64,000 bases of DNA from VFKU01 sp964620045 (GTDB lineage: Bacteria; Hydrogenedentota; Hydrogenedentia; Hydrogenedentales; GCA-2746185). The stretch lies in assembly GCA_964620045.1 (NCBI GenBank), contig CAZUJL010000009.1, positions 62,001 to 126,000 on the forward strand. The letters are read 5' to 3'. The notes below the pieces were generated by a model, which was not told the DNA's origin, searched no databases, and was given only the letters and a program-made list of their open reading frames with translations. Shown piece after piece: positions 50,687-58,435 of this stretch. The stretch's first letter is position 1; every line of letters begins with the position of its first letter. The translations under genes and the position numbers were made by a program.

Positions 50687-51607
50687 ATGCGCGCCTTACG
50701 CTTAGTCGCTCTAACTACCGCTTTCCTTATTCTGTGCATCCCCACCTTTGCCATGGAATCGGCCACGTTCGATTCCGACGGCGTGCAGATTAAATACGTC
50801 ACCGAGGGCCAGGGCGAGCCCGTGATCCTGATCCACGGCTTCGTCGCGAATGCGCAGCTCAATTGGATCGCGCCGGGCGTGTTCGGCGCGCTCGCGAAGG
50901 ACTACCGCGTGATCGCGCCCGACCTGCGCGGCCATGGCCAAAGCGGCAAGCCGCACGGCGCCGAGAACTACGGCCCGCAGATGGCCAAAGACATCATCAA
51001 CCTGATGGACCACCTGAAAATCGAGAAGGCGCACATCGCGGGCTATTCGCTGGGCGGCTTCCTTACGGTCTACCTCACGGCCAACTACCCCGATCGCATC
51101 ATCTGCTCGATTCCGTGCGGCGCCGGCTGGTCCGCGCCGGGCTCTGAGCGCGAAGCGCTCACCGATGAAATCGCCAAGTCGCTCGAAAGCGGCCAGGGCA
51201 TCACGCCGCTGATCAAGGCACTCACGCCCGCCGGCCGTCCGCAGCCGACGCAGGAACAACTGGATTCGATGAACAAGATGCTGGTGACCATGAACGACCC
51301 CCTCGCGCTGGCGGGTGCCGCGCGGGGAATCAAGGCCCTCGCCGTGCCAAAGGAAAAGATCGCGGCGATCACAGTGCCGATGCGCGACATCATCGGCGAG
51401 ATCGATCCGCTGAAGGAAACTGTCGACGCGCTGAAGGGCGCGAACCCGGCCGTGGACGTCGTCGTCATCGCGGGCGGCGATCACATGAACACGTTTGGCG
51501 ATCCGGCCTTCGCGAAGGCACTTAAGGACTTCATCGATCAGCACGCGGCGCACAAGCACACGGAAAACAGCGGCGCACCGGCCGAGAAAACCGCCGCCGG
51601 GAAATAA
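50687..51607 (+). CDS. Secreted alpha/beta hydrolase
   Basis: 306 aa; ATG 50687 has GGAGGAA 7 bases upstream. Signal peptide (M-R-A-L-R-L-V-A-L-T-T-A-F-L-I-L, cleavage near F-A-M-E). Hydrolase motifs: L-I-H-G-F-V-A-N (oxyanion), R-G-H-G-Q-S-G-K-P (epoxide-hydrolase/haloperoxidase style), G-Y-S-L-G-G-F (nucleophile), G-E-I-D-P-L (Asp) and G-G-D-H-M-N-T-F (His). The enzyme is probably an esterase; the exact reaction is unclear. The C-terminus after residue ~290 is a low-complexity tail. A strong terminator follows. Confidence 0.87.
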   Translation: MRALRLVALTTAFLILCIPTFAMESATFDSDGVQIKYVTEGQGEPVILIHGFVANAQLNWIAPGVFGALAKDYRVIAPDLRGHGQSGKPHGAENYGPQMAKDIINLMDHLKIEKAHIAGYSLGGFLTVYLTANYPDRIICSIPCGAGWSAPGSEREALTDEIAKSLESGQGITPLIKALTPAGRPQPTQEQLDSMNKMLVTMNDPLALAGAARGIKALAVPKEKIAAITVPMRDIIGEIDPLKETVDALKGANPAVDVVVIAGGDHMNTFGDPAFAKALKDFIDQHAAHKHTENSGAPAEKTAAGK

Positions 51608-51626
51608 TTTATCCAGCGAATAGTCC

Positions 51627-51663
51627 ACGGCCCCGTGCCCATGCACGGGGCCGTTTCTTTTTC
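51627..51663 (+). terminator. Terminator of the secreted hydrolase gene
   Basis: 12-bp perfect stem ACGGCCCCGTGC (51627-51638) with GCACGGGGCCGT (51643-51654) around a CCAT loop, followed by TTCTTTTT. It starts 20 bases after the stop codon. Confidence 0.88.
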
Positions 51664-51728
51664 CCGCCGTTGCCGCTCGGTGTGGCTTCGTGTACACTCG
51701 CCCGCGGGGATCTCGGGGGAGTCCGCGC

Positions 51729-52496
51729 GTGAAATTTGTTGTCATTAAGGACCAGGGCGTGGTGCGCACCATCGCCATGGATCGGCCCAAGGCGAACGCT
51801 TTGCATGAGGGCTTGGTCCGCGAATTGGCGGCCGCCTTCCGCGATGCGCGCGACCACGAAGCGACCAAAGCCGTCGTGCTTACCAGCGCGCAGGACGACT
51901 ACTTCTCCGTCGGCTTTGATGTCCGCGAAGTCTTCGACTACGACCACAACCACATGCTCGCGTTCTGGGGCGAGTTCATCGATCTCTACGAGTCGCTGTA
52001 TGCCTTCCCGAAGCCCGTGGTCGGCGCGCTACCGGGCCACACCTTCGCCGGCGGCATCATCCTCGCCCTCGCGTGCGATTTCCGCGTGATGGCGACAGGC
52101 CCCTACGGCCTCGGCGTCAGCGGCATCAACCTCGGCATTCCGCTGCCCTACGGTGTCATGAACATGGCGATCAACGCGATGGGTCCCGGCTATGCGCGCC
52201 GCCTGTTCCTCACCGGCGAGACGATCTCGCCCGAGCAGGCGCTCGGCATGGGCCTCGTGCAGGCGCTCGTGCCGCCGTCCGAGGTGCGCAGCGCGGGCGT
52301 CGCGCTCGCCGAAGTGATGGCGCAAAAGTCGCCCGCTGCCTTCCGCGCCATTCACCGCATGTTCGACTCACTTTCCGGCGCGGACGCAATCGGCAGCGAT
52401 AAAACGCGGCTCGACGAATTCGTGCAGTGGTGGTTCAACGACGAAGCGACGATGTATCGCATGCGCGTGCGTGCGCAAGTCTCGCGGGGGGCCTGA
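51729..52496 (+). CDS. Enoyl-CoA hydratase/isomerase family protein
   Basis: Crotonase-fold enzyme, 255 aa, starting at GTG 51729 with GGGGGAG 8 bases upstream. R-T-I-A-M-D-R-P-K-A-N-A-L opens the fold. G-A-L-P-G-H-T-F-A-G-G-I-I-L-A-L-A-C-D-F-R-V is the oxyanion-forming signature, but the catalytic Glu pair expected in classical hydratases is not obvious; N-L-G-I-P-L-P-Y occupies the place of the E-x-x-x-G-x-x-P motif. Activity could be isomerase, hydrolase or a non-hydratase crotonase. Its stop is one base from the mpl start, an operon despite unrelated roles. Confidence 0.87.
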   Translation: MKFVVIKDQGVVRTIAMDRPKANALHEGLVRELAAAFRDARDHEATKAVVLTSAQDDYFSVGFDVREVFDYDHNHMLAFWGEFIDLYESLYAFPKPVVGALPGHTFAGGIILALACDFRVMATGPYGLGVSGINLGIPLPYGVMNMAINAMGPGYARRLFLTGETISPEQALGMGLVQALVPPSEVRSAGVALAEVMAQKSPAAFRAIHRMFDSLSGADAIGSDKTRLDEFVQWWFNDEATMYRMRVRAQVSRGA

Positions 52497-52497
52497 C

Positions 52498-53907
52498 GTG
52501 TTCGCCGCCGCTGGACGCAAACTGCGCGTGCATTTTTCGGGCATCGGCGGCACCGGCATGGTGGGTGTCGCGCGGCTCGCGATCGAAGCCGGCTGGGAAG
52601 TACGCGGCAGCGACGGCCCGCTCTATCCCCCCACGTCGCAAATGGTCGCCGCACTCGGCGTGCCAGTTGCGGTCGGTTATGCGGCCGCGAACCTCGATTG
52701 GCAGCCGGACGTTGTCGTTGTCGGCAACGCGCTGAGCCGTGGCAACGCCGAACTCGAAGCAATCCTCGATCGCGGGCTTACCTATGTGAGTTTTCCGGAA
52801 TGGCTGCGCTACGCCGTGCTGCCGGGGCGCAAGCCGGTGGTGGTTTCGGGCACGCACGGCAAAACGACGACCACCGCGCTCACGTCCTTCCTGCTCGAGC
52901 AATGCGATCTGAAGCCGGGCTATTTAATTGGCGGCCAGCCGATCGGGTTTGAGCACGGCTCCGCGCTGGGCGTGGCCGGCGGGCCGTTCGTGATCGAAGG
53001 CGACGAATACGACGCGGCCTTCTTCGACAAACGCGCAAAATTCTTCCATTACCTGCCGCGCACGCTGATTGTCACGTCGGTCGAATTCGATCACGCGGAC
53101 ATCTACGCGAACCTCGACGAAATCAATCGCGCGTTCCGGCTGTTGCTGCGCCAGGTGGCGGCGACCGGCCACGTGTTGCTCTGCGCGGATCAAAACGGCG
53201 CACTCGCACTGAAACAGCACGCATTTTCGACCGTGCACACCTATGGCTTCGATACGATCTCGGACTGGCGCATCGAATCGATGTCGGTCTCGCCTAGTGG
53301 ACAGACCTTCCGCATTCATCATGGCGGGAACGTGTGGGGTGAATTCACCACCACGCTCTTCGGCCGGCACAATCTGCAAAACGCGGCCTCCGCGCTCGTC
53401 GCGGCGTCGCTCCAGGGCGCCACGCCGGAAGCCCTCGCGCGCGCACTGCCGAAATTCCGCGGGATCAAGCGCCGCATGGAAATCTTCGCCGAAGCGCGCG
53501 GCCGGGTTTTCATCGACGACTTCGCGCACCACCCCACCGCGATCCGCGAGACGATCGCGGCGGCGAAATCCCGCTGGCCGAAGGAAAAAATCAGCGTGGT
53601 CTTCGAGCCCCGCTCAAACACCACCGCCACAAACCGCATGCAGGTCGAACTCGGCGAATGTTTCGACGGCGCCGACGACGTCTGGATTGGGCCCATCTAC
53701 CGCGCGGAGAAATACGCGGACAGCATCCGTCTCGATCGCGATCGCCTGATTGCGGACATCACCCGCCGCGGCCCGCACGCGCGCTACAGCGATTCGATTC
53801 CCGACATCGTGCAGCACATCAACGCCGAACCCGGCGTGAAGCTCATCCTCAGCAACGGCGCCTTCGGCGGCATTTACGATCTAATCCGAAAGGCCGCAGA
53901 CGTCTGA
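52498..53907 (+). CDS. mpl: UDP-N-acetylmuramate:L-Ala-gamma-D-Glu-meso-DAP ligase
   Basis: Murein tripeptide ligase for cell-wall recycling, 469 aa. GTG 52498 follows the enoyl-CoA hydratase stop by one base, giving F-A-A-A-G-R-K-L-R-V-H-F-S-G-I-G-G-T-G-M, the Mur-ligase UDP-binding strand. G-T-H-G-K-T-T-T-T-A is the ATP P-loop; D-E-Y-D-A-A-F-F-D-K and H-N-L-Q-N-A-A-S-A follow. F-I-D-D-F-A-H-H-P-T-A-I and E-P-R-S-N-T-T separate Mpl from MurC. Cytosolic. Fits a Gram-negative cell wall with meso-DAP. Confidence 0.95.
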   Translation: MFAAAGRKLRVHFSGIGGTGMVGVARLAIEAGWEVRGSDGPLYPPTSQMVAALGVPVAVGYAAANLDWQPDVVVVGNALSRGNAELEAILDRGLTYVSFPEWLRYAVLPGRKPVVVSGTHGKTTTTALTSFLLEQCDLKPGYLIGGQPIGFEHGSALGVAGGPFVIEGDEYDAAFFDKRAKFFHYLPRTLIVTSVEFDHADIYANLDEINRAFRLLLRQVAATGHVLLCADQNGALALKQHAFSTVHTYGFDTISDWRIESMSVSPSGQTFRIHHGGNVWGEFTTTLFGRHNLQNAASALVAASLQGATPEALARALPKFRGIKRRMEIFAEARGRVFIDDFAHHPTAIRETIAAAKSRWPKEKISVVFEPRSNTTATNRMQVELGECFDGADDVWIGPIYRAEKYADSIRLDRDRLIADITRRGPHARYSDSIPDIVQHINAEPGVKLILSNGAFGGIYDLIRKAADV

Positions 53908-54292
53908 GCGCGTGGACGACGCCATTCCCTTGGCGCTGAGGCCGCCGCACCAGCGGCACTAGGTTTATCAATAGCCCTCCACCTGCCTATACTTCAGCGC
54001 CGGGTGGCTATTTCCCGGAATCGTCGTCCAAAATGGACTGTTCCGGAATTTTCATCAAATGTCGGGAGTACCAGACAGCGGAAATAGCGCTCAATGTGGG
54101 TAGCGGCAAATGTTAGTCAACCGTGAGAATGTCTACAACGCCATACCTTGTATAGTGTGAATTTCGATCGGCGTATCCAGTAGAATCCGGTCGTAAATCC
54201 CTGAAAAATTGAGCGTTAATCTGCATTCTAGGCAGTGGCACACCGTTTGCCCTATTCGATCCACGGGGTAAGGGGCTCAAGGCTTTTCACCA
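53908..54292. other. Long intergenic region, no gene seen
   Basis: 385 bases between mpl and the beta-helix protein, less GC-rich than its surroundings. No open frame with a ribosome site and no convincing terminator were found. TATAGT at 54151-54156 could be a -10 element, but no matching -35 hexamer was seen. A long 5' leader for the surface-protein gene is possible. Confidence 0.45.
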
Positions 54293-56653
54293 ATGCGATA
54301 CCACGGCTTTTCATCGAATTTCCTATTTTTGGCGGTTGCTCTGGGGGCGTTACTGACGACTCCGCATGCCGCCGCGCGGGTATGGTTTGTCGATCACGAC
54401 GCCTCAGGCGCGACCCAGGATGGACTCTCCTGGTCGACCGCCTTCACGACGCTTCAGCCTGCGATTGATGCCGCCTATGCCGACGGTGGCGGTGAACTAT
54501 GGGTCGCCGAAGGAAATTACGGCGAGCAGCGCGTTTATGTAGACCCAGACACCAGCCGCAACATCGGCGCCCTGCTGCTGCGCGAGGGCGTGGCGCTATA
54601 CGGCGGGTTTGCCGGCAACGAAATCCTGCGCGAGCACCGAAATGTCCTGCGCCACCGCACGATCATCAATGGCACGCAAGCCCGCGAAGGCGAACGCGCG
54701 CGGCAAGTCATCGTCGGCGCGAGCAACACGATCCTCGACGGCGTCGAAGTCACCGGTGGCGACGCCGGCTACCGCCGTCCGATTGGCGGCGGTCTGCGGC
54801 TCGAAGGCCTGCACAATGTCCGCGTGGCCAACAGCATTTTTTCGAACAATCGCGGACGTTTCGGCGGCGCCATCCGCGTGACCTTCTCGACCGGGGTGCT
54901 CATCGAGCGCTGCGCATTTACCGAAAATGAAACCGACGAAGTCGGCGTGCCGGGGGTGTACTTCTCTGATTCGACCGCCGATCTCCGCGACTCGTCCTTC
55001 ATCAACAACGAATTCGAATCGGACCGCTTCGACGGCGGCGTGGTCCGCGCCGAACGAAGCACGGTGAACGTGTCGCGTTGTTACTTCGAGCGCAACTCTG
55101 GAACACCCCTGCAACTGCAAACGGAAAACGGCGGGGGCTATGAGATCCAAGGTTGCGACTTTGTCGACAACGACGGCGGCAACGGTTCCGGTGGATTGCG
55201 GTACATCGCCGGAAACGGCGCACTGCCCATCTTGCTCGATCGCCTTAACTTCATCGGCAATCGCGGTGGCGCGCCGGTGCTGCGCATTCGCGAGGACGGC
55301 GAACTGACCCCCGACGCGCACAGCTTCGTGCGCTACATCACCGTGCGCAACTGCAGCTTCGTGAACAACACCAGCGCGTGGACCGACGATCCGATTGTGC
55401 TCGTCGGCGGCGCCAACTACGTGTTCGAACACTGCACGATCGCGGGCAACGACTGTGAAACCGACAACGCCGGCGGCATGATCATGCACTCTTCGTCGCC
55501 CAGCGGAATACCCGGCGACGAGGAGCTGCTGCGCGTACGCAATTCGATCTTCTGGAACGAACCCTCGCCGGCGGAGATCAATCCGGCCTCGGTCGGGTAT
55601 ACCGCTCCTTTCATCGAAGATGCGATCGTGCGCGGCGGTTACTCGGGCATCGATATTTACGACGCCGAACCGCAGTTCCTCGATCTCGAATTCGGCGATT
55701 TCCGCCTGGACCCGGCTTCCCCCGGCGTGAATCAGGCGCAAATGTTCACGCTAGTCGCGAATGACGTCTTCGCAGCGCAACGCCCCGTCGGTGGCGCGCC
55801 GGATCTCGGTGCGTATGAAGTCCAGAGCACGGAGCAATCGCTCTGCGACGTCGCCGAACAGATTGAAGCCCAACTGATACAGTTGCCGGGCCTGGCCGAC
55901 ACCTTCGGCGATTTGGACGAAGACGGCCTGCCGGAGATCGCGAGCCTGCGCCTGCTCGCGTTCGCGGAGTGCCCGCAATTCTCCAGTGCGGGCCTTACGA
56001 CTGCGGCCGTCTTTCAACAGAACCTCGGCTCGGCGCACACCGAACCCTTCGACACCCGCGTGCAACGCCGCCGGCAGCTCGTCGCGGCGCTAATGAGCGT
56101 CAGCGGCTCGCTGCAGACTGCGCTGCGCGACACCTTCGCGGATATGGGCTCGGTACTTCTGAACGAGTATTCCATTGTAGGCTGCGACGCGACGGGCAAG
56201 AACTGCGCACCGGCCGCGGCCGCGCTGGATACCAACGCCATCGCATCCGGCCCCGGCGATTTCGACGGCGACGGCATGACGAACGCCGAAGAATGGGCCG
56301 TGCTCGCGCTCGACAACGGCACGCTCAATGAATACATCGCCGCCGCGACGAACCCCGATATTCTTGGCGTCGATGACAGCTCGGTGACGGTGAGTGGTGG
56401 CGGGGGCGGTGGTTGCTTCATCGCGACGGCGGCCTTTGGCACGTCGATGGCCGGCGAGATCAACGCCCTGCGCATCACGCGCGATGAGCGTCTGCTGACG
56501 AATCCCCTTGGCGCGGCGTTCACCGATATGTACTATCGCGTCAGCCCGCCGATTGCCGACTTCATCGCGCAGCACGACACACTGCGCGCCGCGGTCCGCC
56601 GCGTGCTCTCGCCGGTTGTGTCGATCGCGCACTGGATCAACGGCGACGAGTAA
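54293..56653 (+). CDS. Secreted beta-helix protein with EF-hand and CFI-box C-terminus
   Basis: 786-aa exported protein. Signal peptide near residues 10-34 (L-F-L-A-V-A-L-G-A-L-L, cleavage near A-A-A-R). Then V-W-F-V-D-H-D-A-S-G and T-A-F-T-T-L-Q-P-A-I-D-A-A, the usual DUF1565/pectate-lyase-like beta-helix entry, with repeated N-S-I-F/ N-C-S-F-V-N-N rungs to about residue 500. At 656-667, D-F-D-G-D-G-M-T-N-A-E-E is an EF-hand-like calcium loop. The C-terminus, G-G-G-G-C708-F-I-A-T-A-A-F-G, is a CFI-box sorting/anchoring signal followed by a helical tail. Probably a surface-exposed carbohydrate-binding or adhesive protein. Confidence 0.88.
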   Translation: MRYHGFSSNFLFLAVALGALLTTPHAAARVWFVDHDASGATQDGLSWSTAFTTLQPAIDAAYADGGGELWVAEGNYGEQRVYVDPDTSRNIGALLLREGVALYGGFAGNEILREHRNVLRHRTIINGTQAREGERARQVIVGASNTILDGVEVTGGDAGYRRPIGGGLRLEGLHNVRVANSIFSNNRGRFGGAIRVTFSTGVLIERCAFTENETDEVGVPGVYFSDSTADLRDSSFINNEFESDRFDGGVVRAERSTVNVSRCYFERNSGTPLQLQTENGGGYEIQGCDFVDNDGGNGSGGLRYIAGNGALPILLDRLNFIGNRGGAPVLRIREDGELTPDAHSFVRYITVRNCSFVNNTSAWTDDPIVLVGGANYVFEHCTIAGNDCETDNAGGMIMHSSSPSGIPGDEELLRVRNSIFWNEPSPAEINPASVGYTAPFIEDAIVRGGYSGIDIYDAEPQFLDLEFGDFRLDPASPGVNQAQMFTLVANDVFAAQRPVGGAPDLGAYEVQSTEQSLCDVAEQIEAQLIQLPGLADTFGDLDEDGLPEIASLRLLAFAECPQFSSAGLTTAAVFQQNLGSAHTEPFDTRVQRRRQLVAALMSVSGSLQTALRDTFADMGSVLLNEYSIVGCDATGKNCAPAAAALDTNAIASGPGDFDGDGMTNAEEWAVLALDNGTLNEYIAAATNPDILGVDDSSVTVSGGGGGGCFIATAAFGTSMAGEINALRITRDERLLTNPLGAAFTDMYYRVSPPIADFIAQHDTLRAAVRRVLSPVVSIAHWINGDE

Positions 56654-56654
56654 G

Positions 56655-56981
56655 TTAGCTTTTCCGCTTCGCCCAACGATCTGCCCAGCGTTGCAACGGC
56701 CCCAAATCGTGGAGCAGCCGCGCGCCCTCGTCGGTCAGGGAATACCCGCCTTCTCCGCCGTCCACAATGTCGGCGTCGCGCAGCTCGCCGAGGCGTTCAT
56801 TCAGCACGCTGGGCGACATGCCGTCGCAGCGCGCCTGCAGCTCGCGGAAGGTCAGCGCACCCTCGCGCAGCTCCCACAAGATACGCAGCGCCCAGCGGCG
56901 GCCCAGTAAATCAAGCAGGGCCATGATCGGGCGGCCGGTGCGGGAACCACGGACAGGCTTTCCAGGACGGGGCGCGGGCAT
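56655..56981 (-). CDS. HxlR family transcriptional regulator
   Basis: Winged-helix repressor/activator, 108 aa. G-R-R-W-A-L-R-I-L-W-E-L-R-E-G-A-L-T-F is the HxlR entry, followed by R-E-L-Q-A-R-C-D-G-M-S-P-S-V-L-N-E-R-L-G-E-L (recognition helix) and D-G-G-E-G-G-Y-S-L-T-D-E-G wing. One Cys in the recognition helix region could be redox-active, as in some HxlR sensors. It is divergent from the AhpD-like gene with an operator-like palindrome between them. Confidence 0.93.
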   Translation of the reverse strand: MPAPRPGKPVRGSRTGRPIMALLDLLGRRWALRILWELREGALTFRELQARCDGMSPSVLNERLGELRDADIVDGGEGGYSLTDEGARLLHDLGPLQRWADRWAKRKS

Positions 56982-57009
56982 GCTTGCGCTACGCTTTCCG
57001 AAGCGGTAT

Positions 57010-57037
57010 GGTATTGCTACGTTTTTCGTAGCATACC
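57010..57037. promoter_or_regulatory. Operator-like inverted repeat between hxlR and the AhpD-like gene
   Basis: GGTATTGCTACG (57010-57021), TTTTT, CGTAGCATACC (57027-57037): a near-perfect inverted repeat with a single bulged base. It lies in the 80-bp divergent promoter region, 28 bases from the hxlR start and 24 bases from the other start. HxlR operators are of this size, so this likely controls both genes. Confidence 0.65.
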
Positions 57038-57061
57038 TTGTCCGCCATCAGGAGCCCCACC

Positions 57062-57619
57062 ATGATCCAGCCGCGCATCGCACCGCTCTCCCCGCCCTAT
57101 TCCGATGAAATTCAGGAGGCTTTCAACAAGATTATGCCGCCGGGCGTGCCGCCCCTCAACATCTTCCGCACCTTCGCGCGGCATCCGCTGATGCTCAAGC
57201 GCACGATGCACCTTGGCGCGGCGCTGCTGAGCCAGGGACTGTTGCCGCCGCGCGAGCGCGAGATCGTGCTGCTGCGCACCTGCGCGCGCTGCGGCTCGGC
57301 CTACGAATGGGGCGTGCACGTCACCGCGTTCGCGCGGCCGCTTGGTTTCACGGATGCCCAGATCCGCGCCACGGCGGTCGGCACCGCGAACGACCCGGCG
57401 TGGTCGAAAAAAGAGCAATGGCTCATCCGCCTGACCGACGAATTGCACGACAACGCGACCGTTTCGGATGAACTCTGGACAGAACTCAAAAAAGAATATA
57501 GCGACGAGGCCATGGTCGAGCTGATTTGCATCGCCGGCTTCTACCACGCGATTTCGTACATGACGAACGCGTGCGGCATTGAGGGCGAAGCAATGGCCGA
57601 ACCGTTCCCGAAGCAGTAG
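57062..57619 (+). CDS. Carboxymuconolactone decarboxylase (AhpD-like) family protein
   Basis: 185-aa helical protein; ATG 57062 with CAGGAG 8 bases upstream. L-L-P-P-R-E-R-E-I-V-L-L-R-T is the CMD entry, and C-A-R-C-G-S-A-Y-E-W-G-V-H-V is the active-site region: two Cys (C-x2-C) and the E-W-x-x-H proton-relay, but the usual second C after the glutamate is absent. CMD proteins are decarboxylases or alkylhydroperoxidases. Regulated by the divergent HxlR gene. Possibly peroxide or quinone detoxification. Confidence 0.9.
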   Translation: MIQPRIAPLSPPYSDEIQEAFNKIMPPGVPPLNIFRTFARHPLMLKRTMHLGAALLSQGLLPPREREIVLLRTCARCGSAYEWGVHVTAFARPLGFTDAQIRATAVGTANDPAWSKKEQWLIRLTDELHDNATVSDELWTELKKEYSDEAMVELICIAGFYHAISYMTNACGIEGEAMAEPFPKQ

Positions 57620-57624
57620 CGCCG

Positions 57625-58431
57625 CTATCGGCGAGCGACTGCCGGGGCGAACAACTGTGTGGTATAGGCCACGCCGTTTTTAAAAATCGCGAGGCCCTCG
57701 CCTTCGGCCATCAGGCCTTCGCGCGTCCAGCGCGGATGGTTCGTGCCTTCGAGAAAGGCCTCGGGGTGCGGCATCAAGCCGAAGATGCGCCCGCTCGGGT
57801 CACAGATGCCGGCAATGTCGTCTGCCGATCCGTTCGGATTCGCGGGATACGCTCCGTGCGCGGCACCGTCCGACGTGGCGTAGCGCAGCGCGATCTGACC
57901 GCCGGCACGCAGCCGGTCGAGCACGCCTTCGTTCTGCACGAGGAACTTCCCTTCGCCGTGGCGCACGGGCAACTCCATGCTCTTGATGCCGCGCAGCCAC
58001 ACGCATTTCGTCGTCGGTTCGACGGCAACACGCACCCAGCGATCTTCGAACCGGCCCGAGTCGTTGTGCGTCAGCGTGGTCTCTTGCACGAAATCCTGCC
58101 CGAACAGCGGCAGAATGCCCATCTTCACAAGCACCTGGAAACCGTTGCAGATGCCGATCACGAGCTTGCGCGCGGCGACGAATTCGCGCAGCGGCTCGCC
58201 CAGACGATACCGCAACCGGTTCGCAAGGACGCGGCCCGAAGCCACGTCGTCGCCAAACGAGAACCCGCCCGGCACCGCGAGAATGTGATGGTTGGCAAGA
58301 TACTGCGGCGACTCAACGAGATCGCCGAGGTGGATGATCGTGGGCGCGGCGCCCGCGCGCGCAAACGCGTGGGCGGTCTCTGCCTCACAGTTGATTCCAT
58401 ACCCCGCCAGAACGAGCGCCTTCACCGGCAT
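57625..58431 (-). CDS. purQ: FGAM synthase glutaminase subunit PurQ
   Basis: Class I glutamine amidotransferase delivering ammonia to PurL, 268 aa. The start ATG 58431 lies 4 bases after the purL stop; M-P-V-K-A-L-V-L-A-G-Y-G-I-N-C-E matches PurQ. V-P-G-G-F-S-F-G-D-D, then G-I-C95-N-G-F-Q (nucleophile), and M-P-H-P-E-A (His-Glu) complete the triad. Last gene of the purM-purL-purQ array. Confidence 0.96.
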   Translation of the reverse strand: MPVKALVLAGYGINCEAETAHAFARAGAAPTIIHLGDLVESPQYLANHHILAVPGGFSFGDDVASGRVLANRLRYRLGEPLREFVAARKLVIGICNGFQVLVKMGILPLFGQDFVQETTLTHNDSGRFEDRWVRVAVEPTTKCVWLRGIKSMELPVRHGEGKFLVQNEGVLDRLRAGGQIALRYATSDGAAHGAYPANPNGSADDIAGICDPSGRIFGLMPHPEAFLEGTNHPRWTREGLMAEGEGLAIFKNGVAYTTQLFAPAVARR

Positions 58432-58435
58432 CGCA

